A stretch of 64,000 nt of DNA from Ryuthela nishihirai (taxonomy: Eukaryota > Arthropoda > Arachnida > Araneae > Heptathelidae): contig JAWZYU010000024.1 in the NCBI GenBank assembly GCA_038380435.1, forward strand, positions 55,478,113-55,542,112. Reading direction: 5' to 3'. Positions 1-12,300 of the stretch are shown here, piece after piece; positions within the stretch are counted from its first letter, which is position 1; each line of letters opens with the position of its first letter. The translations under genes were made by a program, and so were the position numbers. Below the pieces are notes generated by a model, which was not told where the DNA came from, did not search any database, and worked only from the letters and a program-made list of their open reading frames with translations.

Positions 1-163
1 CAGGTGATAGAGGGTAGAAGTCATTCTTATTGGCTATGCAATGCTTCTCCTCTCCCTGCACGACTTAGAGAGACCAAAGCATTCTTCTCATTCCTCATAA
101 AAAGTGCTAATTTAATTTTAGTTTAGAGCTAGTTTCTCTTAGTACAGATTTAACTGTATAACA

Positions 164-1740
164 ATGGATGAAAAGGGTAAGTTGAATGCATTTTCATCAA
201 GTGGTAAAGCAAAAGTGATACAGTATTTGAAAGTAGTGGAAAAAAGAAAAAAAGACATTGTCAAAGAATTCAGAATTCCTAGCAGCATTCTGTCAGTCAT
301 TTTAAAGAACAAAGATATGGCACTGAAACAGACTGTGATAAAGGAAAAAGAAACAAATGAAATATTAAGAATTTCCTGATGATGAGCAGTGCGAGCTAAA
401 AAGGCTTACTAAATATAGGAATAAAAACATTCCAGGAAGTGGGAATTTATTGTGGAAGAAAGTTTTAGAATACAGCAAAGAACGTGTTTACACAGAATTT
501 ACTACTAAATGCAATAAAACATGAAAAGAAAATGAATGAAACACGAAGAATTTTCTGATGTTGAGCAGTGCTAGCTAAAATGGTTTACTCCATGTATGAA
601 CAAAAATATTCCAGGGGGTGGGAATCTATTGAGGGAGAAAATTTTAGAATACTGCAAGAACTTGTTTATGCAGAATTTATAAGCAGTAGTGGCTGGTCCA
701 AAAAGTTTTAAAAAAGGCAGATATTGTTTTTGATAAAGTTTGTGGTGAAAGTGCAGTAGTGGATGTCAGTACTGCCAAATGGATTGATAAATTCTTACTA
801 ATTGCACATAACTATGATCTTGATTATGTGTTTAATACAGATGAAACTGCTTTATTTTTTAAATGCCTATCAGAATAAAACTACAAGTTTCAATGGCGAA
901 ACATGAACCTGTGGGAAAAAGAGCAAAGAACCTTGTTCTTTTGCTTGTAATTTCTTGTAGTTCATTTTCTTGAAGTTCTCTTGCTAGGTGTGGTACTGAA
1001 AAGCTTCCTCCTTTTAAGATAGGCAAATCTCTGAAGTTCAGGTGTTTCACAGGAATAAAATCCCTTCCAATGGAATATGCTGCAAACCAAATGGAATGGA
1101 TAACAAGCGAACTTTTCTTGGAATGATTTCAGAGGTTGGATTATAAAATGGTGGCAAGAAAAAGAAAATTATCTTTTCCTTGGATAATTATACAGCACAC
1201 AATTCCAGACTTAAATGCCATAACAGTTGTGTTCCTGCCACCAAATACAACTTCAAAACTACAATCATTAGAACAAGGAATAATTAAAAAATTTTAAATG
1301 ATGTATCACATGGAAGTTGTGAGAAAATGCTTAAGTGATACATTGATGAGGAGCATGAAATCTGAATAATGCAAATTTCTGATAAAAAGCATTATAAAAA
1401 TAAAACATATTAAGTTTTAAAAAGGCTGGATTTCCTTTTCGAGACGAAAAGAACACTTACAATGAGCAGTTGGATGAAACTTCCAAATCTGCCGACACCA
1501 ATTTTATATTGGAATGGAATCTCCAAAAAACTGAAAATATGGATTAATTTTTCTGAATATGTTGGTATTGATGAGGAAAAAGCTGTTGGTGGGAAATTGA
1601 CTAATGCAGGAACTATTACCTGTTTTAACCAAAGATGCTTGACAGGCAGTGGAGAATTAGGAATTTCCTCGAAAACTTTGCCTAATCGTAATAGTCAAAC
1701 AGCAACTGCTATTGCTCACATCCAAGCTATAGTGGGGTAA
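164..1740 (+). mobile_element. Tigger/pogo-type transposase relic
   Basis: Broken transposase. The N-terminus (164-379) is a CENP-B/Psq-like helix-turn-helix with KDIVKEFRIPSSILSVILKN. Further on come FNTDETALFFKCL (near 835), the VVFLPPNTTSKLQ block near 1240 followed by LEQGII, where functional copies usually have DQG, and a C-terminal INFSEYVGID segment near 1540. Several stops and frameshifts separate these blocks. Terminal repeats are not recognised. Confidence 0.72.
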
Positions 1741-2992
1741 GAGAGGACAAAAGAAGGCAACAAATGGTATCGTTGCAATATGTAAGGAACTTAAATGGAA
1801 TACATGAGTAAACTTTAGAATAAAAATTATCAGTAACTAGTTTTTAAACTATGTGCATTTTTAGCACAGATTCAATAACTTGAAGTTTTTGCTTCCTTTG
1901 GGCATAAAATTAATGAGAGTTAACTACACAATCAAATCTGGTTATGGCAGTCCTGGTGGAGCTAGTAAAAACTATTTGCTACAGATTAAATTGAAGAGAA
2001 CTTCACTCCTGAAATACTATTTTCATGAAATTTCAAAAGCATTCTCTAAAACACTGCCATACAAAAAGAACTATGACATATAATTATATAAGATATACGT
2101 GGAAACTAAGTTTTTTTTATTCAATCACATTGCACCTGTATACAAGGATATTTTGTCACCATTCTCCTATATTGGGCCAACAAATTTTTTCAATGAATAC
2201 TTAAGATAAATATTTGTCTTGCTGCTCCAACTTACATTTTCTTTATAATTTTCACCTTTTTTTCGATAAGTTTTACTTTGGCCAGCCACTCTGTTGTATA
2301 CACCATTTACTGAAAAACTAACCACAGACCAAACAGTAAAAATACCACTATTATGACACTACAAACATCACAAAAGAGGCTAACATTCCCATTCTTATGC
2401 AATGTCTTCTGTGAACAAAAAACAAGGTTAAATATTGGAGGATGCATGCATGAGATTATGCAACAATCATGTCTTCCTTAAGTTTACTAAAAACAATCTA
2501 GTGTTTTGCTGAACCTATGAGTTGAATGTTGAACAAGTGTTGCAAAGCTTTCAAGAAAGAAAACAAATAATTAATCAAGAGAAGAAATGCTATGTTGAAT
2601 CCAGTCTTAGTATTTATCTAATGTCTAGAATATTTCTTCATTGATTCTTGTCTTGCTCTAAATAGTTCAAATGGGGAATTAGTCAGGTTAACGAGTGATT
2701 ATGAATATGCATTTCTCATGTTGATGGCAAATATCAAGAAAAACAGTTCATATGTTCAATCAGATTATAAACATTATAAGTATTCATTTTACCTGATGAA
2801 ATATGTATTGATTACATAAGATATAAGCAAGTTCAAGCATTTTTATATGCTCTAGACAGAGTTATTGCTCTAGACAATTTACACATATCTAATACACCAA
2901 TGGACTACATGAAAACTATGTATTTTGGTAAAATTTATAGTAAAATCAAGAGAAAAAAACTTTATTTTAGTTGAAATATACATTACACTTAC
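1741..2992. other. AT-rich DNA, nothing recognised
   Basis: No coding signal beyond the weak candidate exon at 2236-2309, and no clear repeat. It would be an intron or the 3' region of PLK4. Confidence 0.4.
2236..2309 (-). other. Possible but unproven exon downstream of PLK4 exon 12
   Basis: A TTAGTTTTTCAG acceptor and AAT|GTAAGT donor bracket 74 bases. One frame is open (NGVYNRVAGQSKTYRKKG and on) but needs phase 1 input. The phase 2 input from exon 12 would instead read DKWCIQQSGWPK and stop. It may be chance. Confidence 0.18.
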
Positions 2993-3304
2993 TCATTTCT
3001 GCAAAACCTTTGATTCCTTGAGCAGTTACAACCAGAATGTTTTACTCTACACCTGGAACAAAAGGATGATTGTTTGTTTTGGCATTGGTCTCGGCCACAC
3101 TTATGGCCATCACTGCACTGGCTACACCAAGGTTTATTTGATGTTTCACTGATATCTAAACATCCACTACAGCCATTCTTGGCAAAATGAGGGCTATTAC
3201 TGCAGCTTACAAGTCTGGAATCTGCACATGAACTATGAGGGCTGTTTTCATGACTCCTCTGTAGTCTTTGGTTCTCCTTATTGGGTATGTTAATCTCTTT
3301 TTGT
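2993..3304 (-). CDS. PLK4: Cysteine-rich exon, probable PLK4 exon 12
   Basis: A TTTTTAG acceptor gives an exon in phase with exon 11. It reads [17 protein letters not shown], then about 80 residues with 13 cysteines including CSGC, CSQC, CSRC and CNC pairs. A strong donor (GA|GTAAGTG) ends it in phase 2; without splicing a TAA follows at 2991-2989. Membership rests on phase and strand only. I know of no such block in vertebrate PLK4. Confidence 0.6.
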
Positions 3305-6300
3305 CTAAAAATATTAAATAATATAATTAGTGAAATATGAATTCCTTATTTTACATAAATACAGAGAAGAAATATATTATCCCCATGTGATCAATAGATG
3401 CCTATTATGGTAAATAACGTCTGAATGCAACACTAAGTGGGGCAAGGTGGCTCAGTTGGTAGTGTGCCAGGCATATAATCTGCAGTTCCCAGATTCAAGT
3501 CTCAGTGTAAAACTCCTTGCTGGGTTTGGAAAGGCCACCATTCATTGGATAGGACATTAAGCCATGGTCCCATGCATGGGAGAGCCATACTCTGTGCACA
3601 TTAAAGAGCACACTGGATGATATTAATGGGAAGCTATCATCTGTTTCCCAACAGCTGTTCAGTGGGTCCCCAATCTTCTCTGAGCCTTCGGGTTCTTGTG
3701 ACCTGGCTATTTAGCCCATTGTGTGCAAAAAAGTGCTACTTAGAGATAAAACAACCCAGCCCAATGCAAAACTAAGCAATGGGATCAGAAATCTTAGTTG
3801 AAATCTTTATCAGAAAATAAAGTTGTTCAGTCATACTAGCTTAAAGTATCAACCAATAAGAATGATGCACTTACCATGCTGCAATATTTTCATGGATTTT
3901 CATTTTTTAGAGATAAAAGAAATCCATAAAGAGATCAAATATATTAAAGAGTGATAAAAATTTATATACTGTAAATTTCACTTATCTGCAAAAATCAAAA
4001 CCAAAATGATGTTGATAAGGGAAAGGACAGATTTTGAAATAAGAACTGGGTCACTATTGTTTGCTTCTTGCATCCATAATCTATTTTCTAATCCAATTTT
4101 TTTGCTTACAATTTTGAGCAACATTTTTTAAACATTAAAACAATAATGTTTCCTTTTGCAGTCTTCAAAATAAAACAATTACCCCTCAAGAAGCTACTTT
4201 ACAGATGTCTGATAGGAGCCTGTCAGTATAATGTGCTATAGAGAAGGTCTGTGAGGAAGGCAAGACCTCAGTAGAGAAATACCACCAGGAAAGAAACAAC
4301 TATGGGGCTCAAAATGCCTGTGGCTCAAACCACGATCCCTTTAATCAATAGCCAAGCACACTAGCTACTTGGCTATTTAGATGGCTTGCCTTTCTAATAC
4401 TTAAATTATTTGCTTAAATGAGATTATTGATTTGTTAAATACAAGTGCATTTGTTGTACAGAGCTTACAATTACTCCGATTTTATCGGATTTTCTCCGTT
4501 TTTTGGTTCAAAATCCGAAAATTCGATTTTTAGGGTTTTTTCAGTTTTACACTTACGAAAGTCTGCCTCCAAATTGTATGGTATTTTTGCCCTTTTCCTA
4601 ATAGGTGAATGTTAATGAAAGGGAAGAAGAACTCTTTTACTGTGTCTCCACTTCTTAATCTGTGCTTGCTTGTGGTCACACCTGTGCTTTAGTGAGTGGT
4701 AATTTCTGCACACAATGGTCAGGGCACAAGGATCACAAAGGCTCAGAGCTTGGTAGGTGGAAGGGGACATGCTAGATAGTTGTTACACCAAAGTCTCCCA
4801 TTAAGACCATTCAGCATGTTCTTTAACACATATGGTGCTTCTGTGCAGGTGCCACAGAATAGCAGCTCATCAAATAAATGGCAGCATTTTAAAGCCAATT
4901 GCTATCTCCTTTCTCATGTAGGGCACAATGAAAGTTAGTACAGAAAATCTCAACATGGACACAATGGCAATTGAACTTGGGAACATCAGAGTATGAGCTT
5001 GGTGCACTACTATCTAACCAATCCTTGCCTCCTCTGCCATGAGAAACATCTCCCAATATACTAAAATGCATTATGAACATGACAGTGAGAATAATGGTAA
5101 CAAATCATGATGAGAACAAAATATATCTTATTTGTTTTGTATTGGGGCTTATAGATTCTCAATAATTGCAAACAAGAAGGTTTATACCTTTAAATGAAGG
5201 TTTTAGAGTTTTAACAGTAAAGAATATGCATATGGTAAAAATAAAAAATTGTGATTATTTAGAATGAAAATATTTTTCTTTGCCATTTTTAAAATTTTGT
5301 CAGTGCAGAAATTCTCATGGGAAATAACATCTGTTACATACACTAATCAATCTTTGACTGTTAGAGAATCTTTTGTATGTGATATATCACTGTTCTTCAC
5401 CCTCTGAAAGCAATGAACACAACAGACTCAGACAAAATTAATTTTCACCAGTGACTATTTGCCACATACTAGTTTGCATTATTATTAGTAACAATTTCTA
5501 GATGTACAGTAATCAAGAACAAATGAACAGTTTTCCAAATGTACCATAATGAGTTTGAATGTTAATGCTGTAAGCTTGGTTAGTAATATTTTAAGCTAGG
5601 TTTGTAATACTGAATAGTACCATCAGTACTAACAAAAATCATGTCAATTAAGTTTATTACACTTACAACATTTGCAAGATTTTTATGACAAGTAACCAAT
5701 ATACATATAAATTACAAAATATTATAGCAAGCTTAGGTTTAATTTAGTTATTTGGTGTCATTTTGTCATGACTAAAAAACTGTGAAAATTATCATGATCA
5801 GTGCAATCTGTAACTTAATATTTTTTCTTCTCTTATTCAATGCCTTCCTTACTAGAATTTTTAAGTAGTGCACTGTCATGTATTTTAATTCAAACTCAAA
5901 CTGTGACTACAATTTCACATGCAATACTTTTGGTAGTCATTCAAATTATACTAAAATGCAATAATCTGGATTTTATTTGTACATATTATGGTAATAAAAC
6001 CAATAATTTTGTTCATGTGCATCATTTTGGTCTTTCACATTTATGTTAATTCTAACTTATATATACTTTTCATATATCTTTCCCACTCAAATTTCAGAAT
6101 AGAAATAAATAGAAAAGAAGGAAGATTACATAACATAAAAAAGTGTTAAAATTTACACTTTTTTTAAGCAATGTTTAAAGACATTAATTTACTGATACAC
6201 ATCATCTTGTAAAATATTATTTCTAGTTATGATATATACAAGTGCTCAAAAATAAAAGGATAATATTGTATCTGAAAAAAGTATATAATGGAATGACATG

Positions 6301-9300
6301 AAATGTCATTCCCTGATATATGTACATGTAAATTTTGCAAGCAAAAGAAAATGCATGCATGTTTAACTGATACAACCACAAGCATGCAAATTAGCATTAC
6401 TATAAAAGAGGGAGTGGTTGCAGTTGTCAATCATTTACATTCCACTACCCTGGTGTTTGCTTTGGTGGCAATAGATTTCACCATGTCACAAAGAAAGGAT
6501 GATTTTGCATGCTGGAGAACAATTGGTAGGATGGAAAGAGTCAGTCTTAACTGAACTGAGGTATCCAAGGATTTAAATGTACCACAAAATATCCTTCCAA
6601 GATCTTGGGGGACAATATCAAGAAAGAGTTGTTTAGAAGTCACAGAACAGGGTAAGACTGTCCCAGGACCACAATTTCTGAGGATGATAGCTAGCTGCCT
6701 TTAACAGCAAAACATAGGGAAATTATAGCTAAGAAACTGTCTTGTAAGCTGTTGACAGCTCAGAGATGACAGTTTCAAGACATAACTGTGAATGAGAGAT
6801 TGCATGAATGAGATCTGTATGTAAGATGACATTTGTGTCTCCCTCACCCTATTCAAAGAAGAGCTCATTTAGTGAGCTTCAGACATCACCTTTGGAGCCA
6901 GGACAGTGACCAAATGTGCTCTTCAGAAATAAGTCCACATTCAGTTTGAACACCAATTTTCAATGCATATTCCATCTGGAAAGAACAAGAAACTCAGCAC
7001 AACTGCCGTAACATGAGAGAAAGGGACTATTTTTGTGGCAGTAACGTGATGGCCTTCACGAAGACTGGCCATACAGAGTTTCACATCTTTAAAGGTAGCA
7101 CTCTGCTGCTCACAAAGACAATATGCAATCTCCTTTTAGCAGTCATAATGTTACTAAAATCTTAATCTAGACTACAGGTTCTCAACGTGGGGTACATGGT
7201 AAAATTTTTTGGAGTACACTATGAGAGCTCAAAAGTCGCTAGATCTGATTACCTAGTAAAATGTTTATAATTTTATAAGATTTGTTAAATTGTTTATGTC
7301 ATTTTTTGTGTTTATCGATATATGTAATTTGTGAATGCAAAATTTAATGTGTATATATATATGTGTGTTTTATTTTATTCCCATTGCTGTACTATAACTA
7401 TAGTTTTAGCTATCAAATACAAGGAGTACACCAGTTACATATATATTTCCAGGGGGTACATGAAGCATATAAGGTTGAGAACCACTGATCTAGATGATTT
7501 ACAAATTTGATAGCACTGAACATATTGACATGATTGAGTTTAATAACTGGTTAAGAAATATAGTTTTTTTCATAATATTTAGACTAAGCTAATTATTTTC
7601 ACTATTAAGCTGTAGGTAGTTTAAAGTTATGCAATTGTAATGGTTAAATATGCAGAACTGGATACAAAGAACAACAATAGACTGACACTAATTTGTTCAA
7701 ATTAGTTTTTAATGTAACTAATGATGAGGTTAGGCAAAGGAGTTTGCAACCCCTTTAAGCAGTATATTGTGCAGAGAGAGACTCCGTTGGTTTGGCCATG
7801 TTGCCTGTATGAATGATTATAGATGGGCGAATAGGGTTATGAACAGTGTGCCTAAAGGCCTCAGAAAGAGATGGAGACCTAGGATGCGGTGGGCAGACAA
7901 TGTCAAACATGAACTTATTAGAATTGGTGTGTAGTTGCCAGATGCAGTAGATGTAGCTCAGGACAGACTCGTTTGGAGAACTAAATTGCATGGTCTGGTT
8001 GGACCTCCATAGTCCAGGGCTGCTTGAGGATGATGATGATGATGAGTCTTTTTTTTTTTCATTAGTGGAACAAACTTTTTTTTGTATTGGTGAAACAAAC
8101 TGCTTTGTGCATTTAGGAAATAAACTGGATAGTACCATGGAAAAACATTGCAATTAGAAAAGGAAACTCTATTCACTCCACTCTGAGGACTTGGACATTG
8201 AGTGATATGCACTAAATTTGCAAACGCTATTTAAAAAATATGCAACTGTGTTTAACTAACACTGTTGCATACCTTTAAACTTCTACAGCTTAATAGTAAA
8301 ATTAATCAAATTAGAATATAAGAGTTTAGTATTTTTTTTTAAATGTCAGCTTCTGGCACTTTCAATGTTAAGAAAACATATTAGTGTTGCAAATATTTAT
8401 CAAATTACCTTTCTTTGAATAGTTGGTTTCCTAATTCTCCTGAGAGCATCTCATTATCTAGAAGTATATTATTAGAAGTGTTCACTTCAGCCATTTCTTG
8501 ACGTCTTCTTTCTTCAGAAGCATCTCTTTCTCTTCTATTGTTACTTGCTTTTAATGGAAAATCCTTGCCAGTGACAGTTAACTGGGATGCTATTTGTGGG
8601 TCTATGAATGGCACACTATATGAAGGCAAAGTTTGGAATTTACCTTTTAGGTGTTCCATGTAATTACCACTATTCATGCTTTCAATCCTAGAAATATTAA
8701 GAAAACCTACTTATGAAAGTTTAGAATACATACATGACAATTTTGTAAAATAAATTTAAATGTACTATTATTTAACTAACATAATAATACATTTAAATTT
8801 ATTATTATTATGTTAGTTAAATAATAATAAAATTATTAATAACCAACAGAATAATAAATATTAAACCAACAATACCAACAGAATTTTTTTGTTCATCTGT
8901 CCTTTAATCAAACTTCTATATAAGATACAATTTAAAAGTTTAAACATATTAATGAAAGATAGCTGATGCAAACTTATTATAATCTAAAATGGTTTAGAAG
9001 GGAAAAAAAGTGGAACAATACGTATAAGTACAAACAATATTTTGTTTTACCTGGCTTTCAATTTCACTGGTGGTGAAGTTCCACAATGCAGATGAGAATG
9101 TTTATTCTGGTTTATATTATGAGAACTGCATTGAATTTCAGTCATACTATTACTGCAATCAGATAAACCTGATGACTCAACAGTGTCTAGTTCAGGGATA
9201 CGATATACTGGAACAGCCCGAGCTCTCATAAGTCTTCCTGAATTACTACTTGCTGTAGTGGACAGCGTTGTTGAAGATCCTACACCACTATCCATTGAAC

Positions 9301-12300
9301 TGTGATTGCTAAGCTAGGGATAAGGAATAAAATATAACTTGATTTAATTTAAAATTTCATGCTGTAGCTGATGATTATATATACACATATACAAATCAAT
9401 GAATATTAATAATAAATTTTATGACAGACATTAGCTTTTGCAAGCTCATTAACTTAAAATAGTTGTAAACTGTGAAAATTACTCTATAGTATTATATTAG
9501 GTTTGCATTACATGGCCAAAATACATATCTGCATGAATAAGAGTACCTATTGAGACACCAAGATATATTGTCTAATATTTTTTCCCCTTTTCATCAGCGA
9601 TTTCTCTTTATTCTTGGATAATAATATATAGTTAATTAATTTTAAATGATTCTGGCAGCTATTTTTATTTTGGAGCCCTGCAATCACAGAAAGTTTTACT
9701 GTTACCAAAGCTTTCATAGTTCTATATTTAACATAGGTACACAGAGTTGGGTTGTTTTACCTCTAAGTGGCACTTTTTTTATATAATGGGCACAAGTACC
9801 CCGAGGGATCAGAACAAGTTGGGGGAATGGGACCCACTGGACAGCTGTTGGGAGGCAGATGGTAGCCTCTCATCAAGGCCATCCAGTGTATTCTTTAACG
9901 TGCACAGAGTATGGCTTTCCGGCACACCATAAGTACACAGAATAACAAATATTGTAAGCATTGCAAATCATTGTTGATTAAATGATATTACTCATACAGT
10001 TTTAAAAATAGTACTCATTGTTCAAAATTTTATTTCTTTCTCAATGAAATTAATAAATTGCTGTACAGTTATTATACTATTTTTGACTGTTAAGTAGTTT
10101 TAAAACATGAACTAAACATTTCACTTTTTTTTCTCTAATCTAGTATATCATTTATACTCTAGAGACAAAATTCCTTTCAATGTGCACATTATAAAAACTT
10201 TTGTGTGCATGCAAAACATGTAATGGTATAATGTTGGTTTGCTATAATAATGAAGAAGGCACCATTCTGATTAAAACCACAACAATGGTGTGAATGAGTG
10301 AACACATGAGAAAAACTGGGTATAAGCTACAAAGAGCTTATAAGATTTCCCATTCTTAATTCAAAGCAGAAATAAAAAGAGTTAAAAAAAACCACAGAGA
10401 AATTAATTTATCATGCATTATGTGAATAGAACAGAATTATCCTGCATGGCCTAAGATGGATAAAAATACCAAGACTAAAAGAGAAGTTACTTTATTTCCA
10501 TGTCCTATATGAAATGACAGCATTAGATAATAAAAATTTTATCTACACTGCTGTCCAAAAGTTAAGCATAGTTGACAAAAATGGATAAAATGAAATGCAT
10601 GAGATGAGAGAACGACATGGGTGATATAGTGCAGATGGAATATGGAAGGAAGAAACAAATGCAGATATAACTGACATAAAAAGCTGGATAAACTGTAGAG
10701 AGAAATACACTGTAGTTCAATAGGTTGGCAACTGGAGAAGTTACCTGGAGATGCATTGGCTTATGTATGAGAATTCAGTAAGGTGTCTGATGACTCTTAC
10801 AGTGATACGAGTATCACATCAACATTGTATGCTGCTGACGAGGGCAGTACGAAGGTCCTGCAGCATTAAATCTCACTTCTGTACAAGAGCAGATTGGAGC
10901 TGTAGGAGAGTTCTATGAGGAGGTTGACAAGTTGAAATCCATCTACCCAATGCATGCTCTATTGGGTTGAGGTTTGGCTAATATGCTGACCCCAACATAT
11001 GCTGGATCTCTTTATTTTCAAGGAAATCATCCACTAAAGCAACCCTATATGGATGTGCCTTATTATCCATATACAGGAATCGTGAGTCAAAAGCACCTGA
11101 AAAGTCTCATATATGGTTTGAGGATTTTGTCTTGATATCTGAGGCCTGTTAAAGTTCCTCTAGAAAAGATGTGGCGCAGCATGCAACCATGTGATATGTC
11201 ACCCCCCACCAGTAAACGATTACCTCTGTAATGATGAATTTCTCTAATGTTTGAGGAATGATAAAGGGGTTCTGGGTTCTCTCCAGATAATGACATGACA
11301 TCTATCACTCTGTAAACTGAATCTGGATTCATCAGAGAAAGACAACATTGATCCATTGGTTTGCAGCCCAGTCCCAATGTTGTCTACACCCTAACTCTTG
11401 TCCCTAATGTAGTGAGTGGAATGCAAACTGTAGGTAATCTCACATAAAGCCCTTGTTCATGAAGCCTTCTGTATATCGCTTGCCTCAAAACACTGTTCAT
11501 CCATGAGCCACAGACAACTCTACAGTGAGCTCTCTTGCTGACATGCATCTGTTATGTCTCACTGTAAATTCCACATACTGGTCATCCTGAGCTGTTGTAA
11601 GGTGTGGTTGGTGCTGCACACCTGGACGACTAATGTTTCCTATCTCTTGGTGCTGCACACCTGGACAACCAATGTTTCCTTCTCTTCATGCCTTCTTCAC
11701 AGTCTTGACACCATGGATTGGTGCCCACCTATTGCCCTGGTAACATCACTTTGTGTTCAGCCTGATAGCCTGACCACGTGTAAGGACATCCACATGCTGT
11801 CTGTCTATGTTACTGTTGTCTGTCTACTGTTACAGCAACAAATCAGTACAAACTCAAATAGAATGCACTGGCGATGAGAAATGAGGCTTTCCACGGCTAT
11901 CCCCTTTGTTATACCATAACAGTTTGCAGTTCTTGTGTCTTATAAAAATTATTTATGGTCACATGAACTGCATCATTACCCCCACATTTGCATGTGCCCG
12001 CCATTATCTGCATGTACCTTTCATTGAATTTCATTTTTTGCCAACTGTTTGTTCAATATATCCTATTTTGTCAACTGTGCTTAACTTTTGGACACCAGTG
12101 TATTTTCCCAATTTCATATTGACATGTATTACTTTTATGCCTACTACCAGCACTAATATTTTCAACATATAAAAAAAAATAATAAATGCAACCTCCATTT
12201 GACCTTTTGATAAATTAAGAAGTAAAAGATAATTGAAATAAACAGAAAAAAACTTTATTATTCTATATAAGTGTCAATTATAACACAATGAAAAAAATTA

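Noticed and set aside
7755..8153. 132-codon minus-strand open frame with a poly-Ser run
   Set aside because: Antisense of the RTE LINE tail; the serines come from the GAT repeat.
9047..9295. Independent small gene starting at the internal ATG of exon 10
   Set aside because: Flanking splice sites and phases fit an internal PLK4 exon, and the DSG degron is conserved in place.
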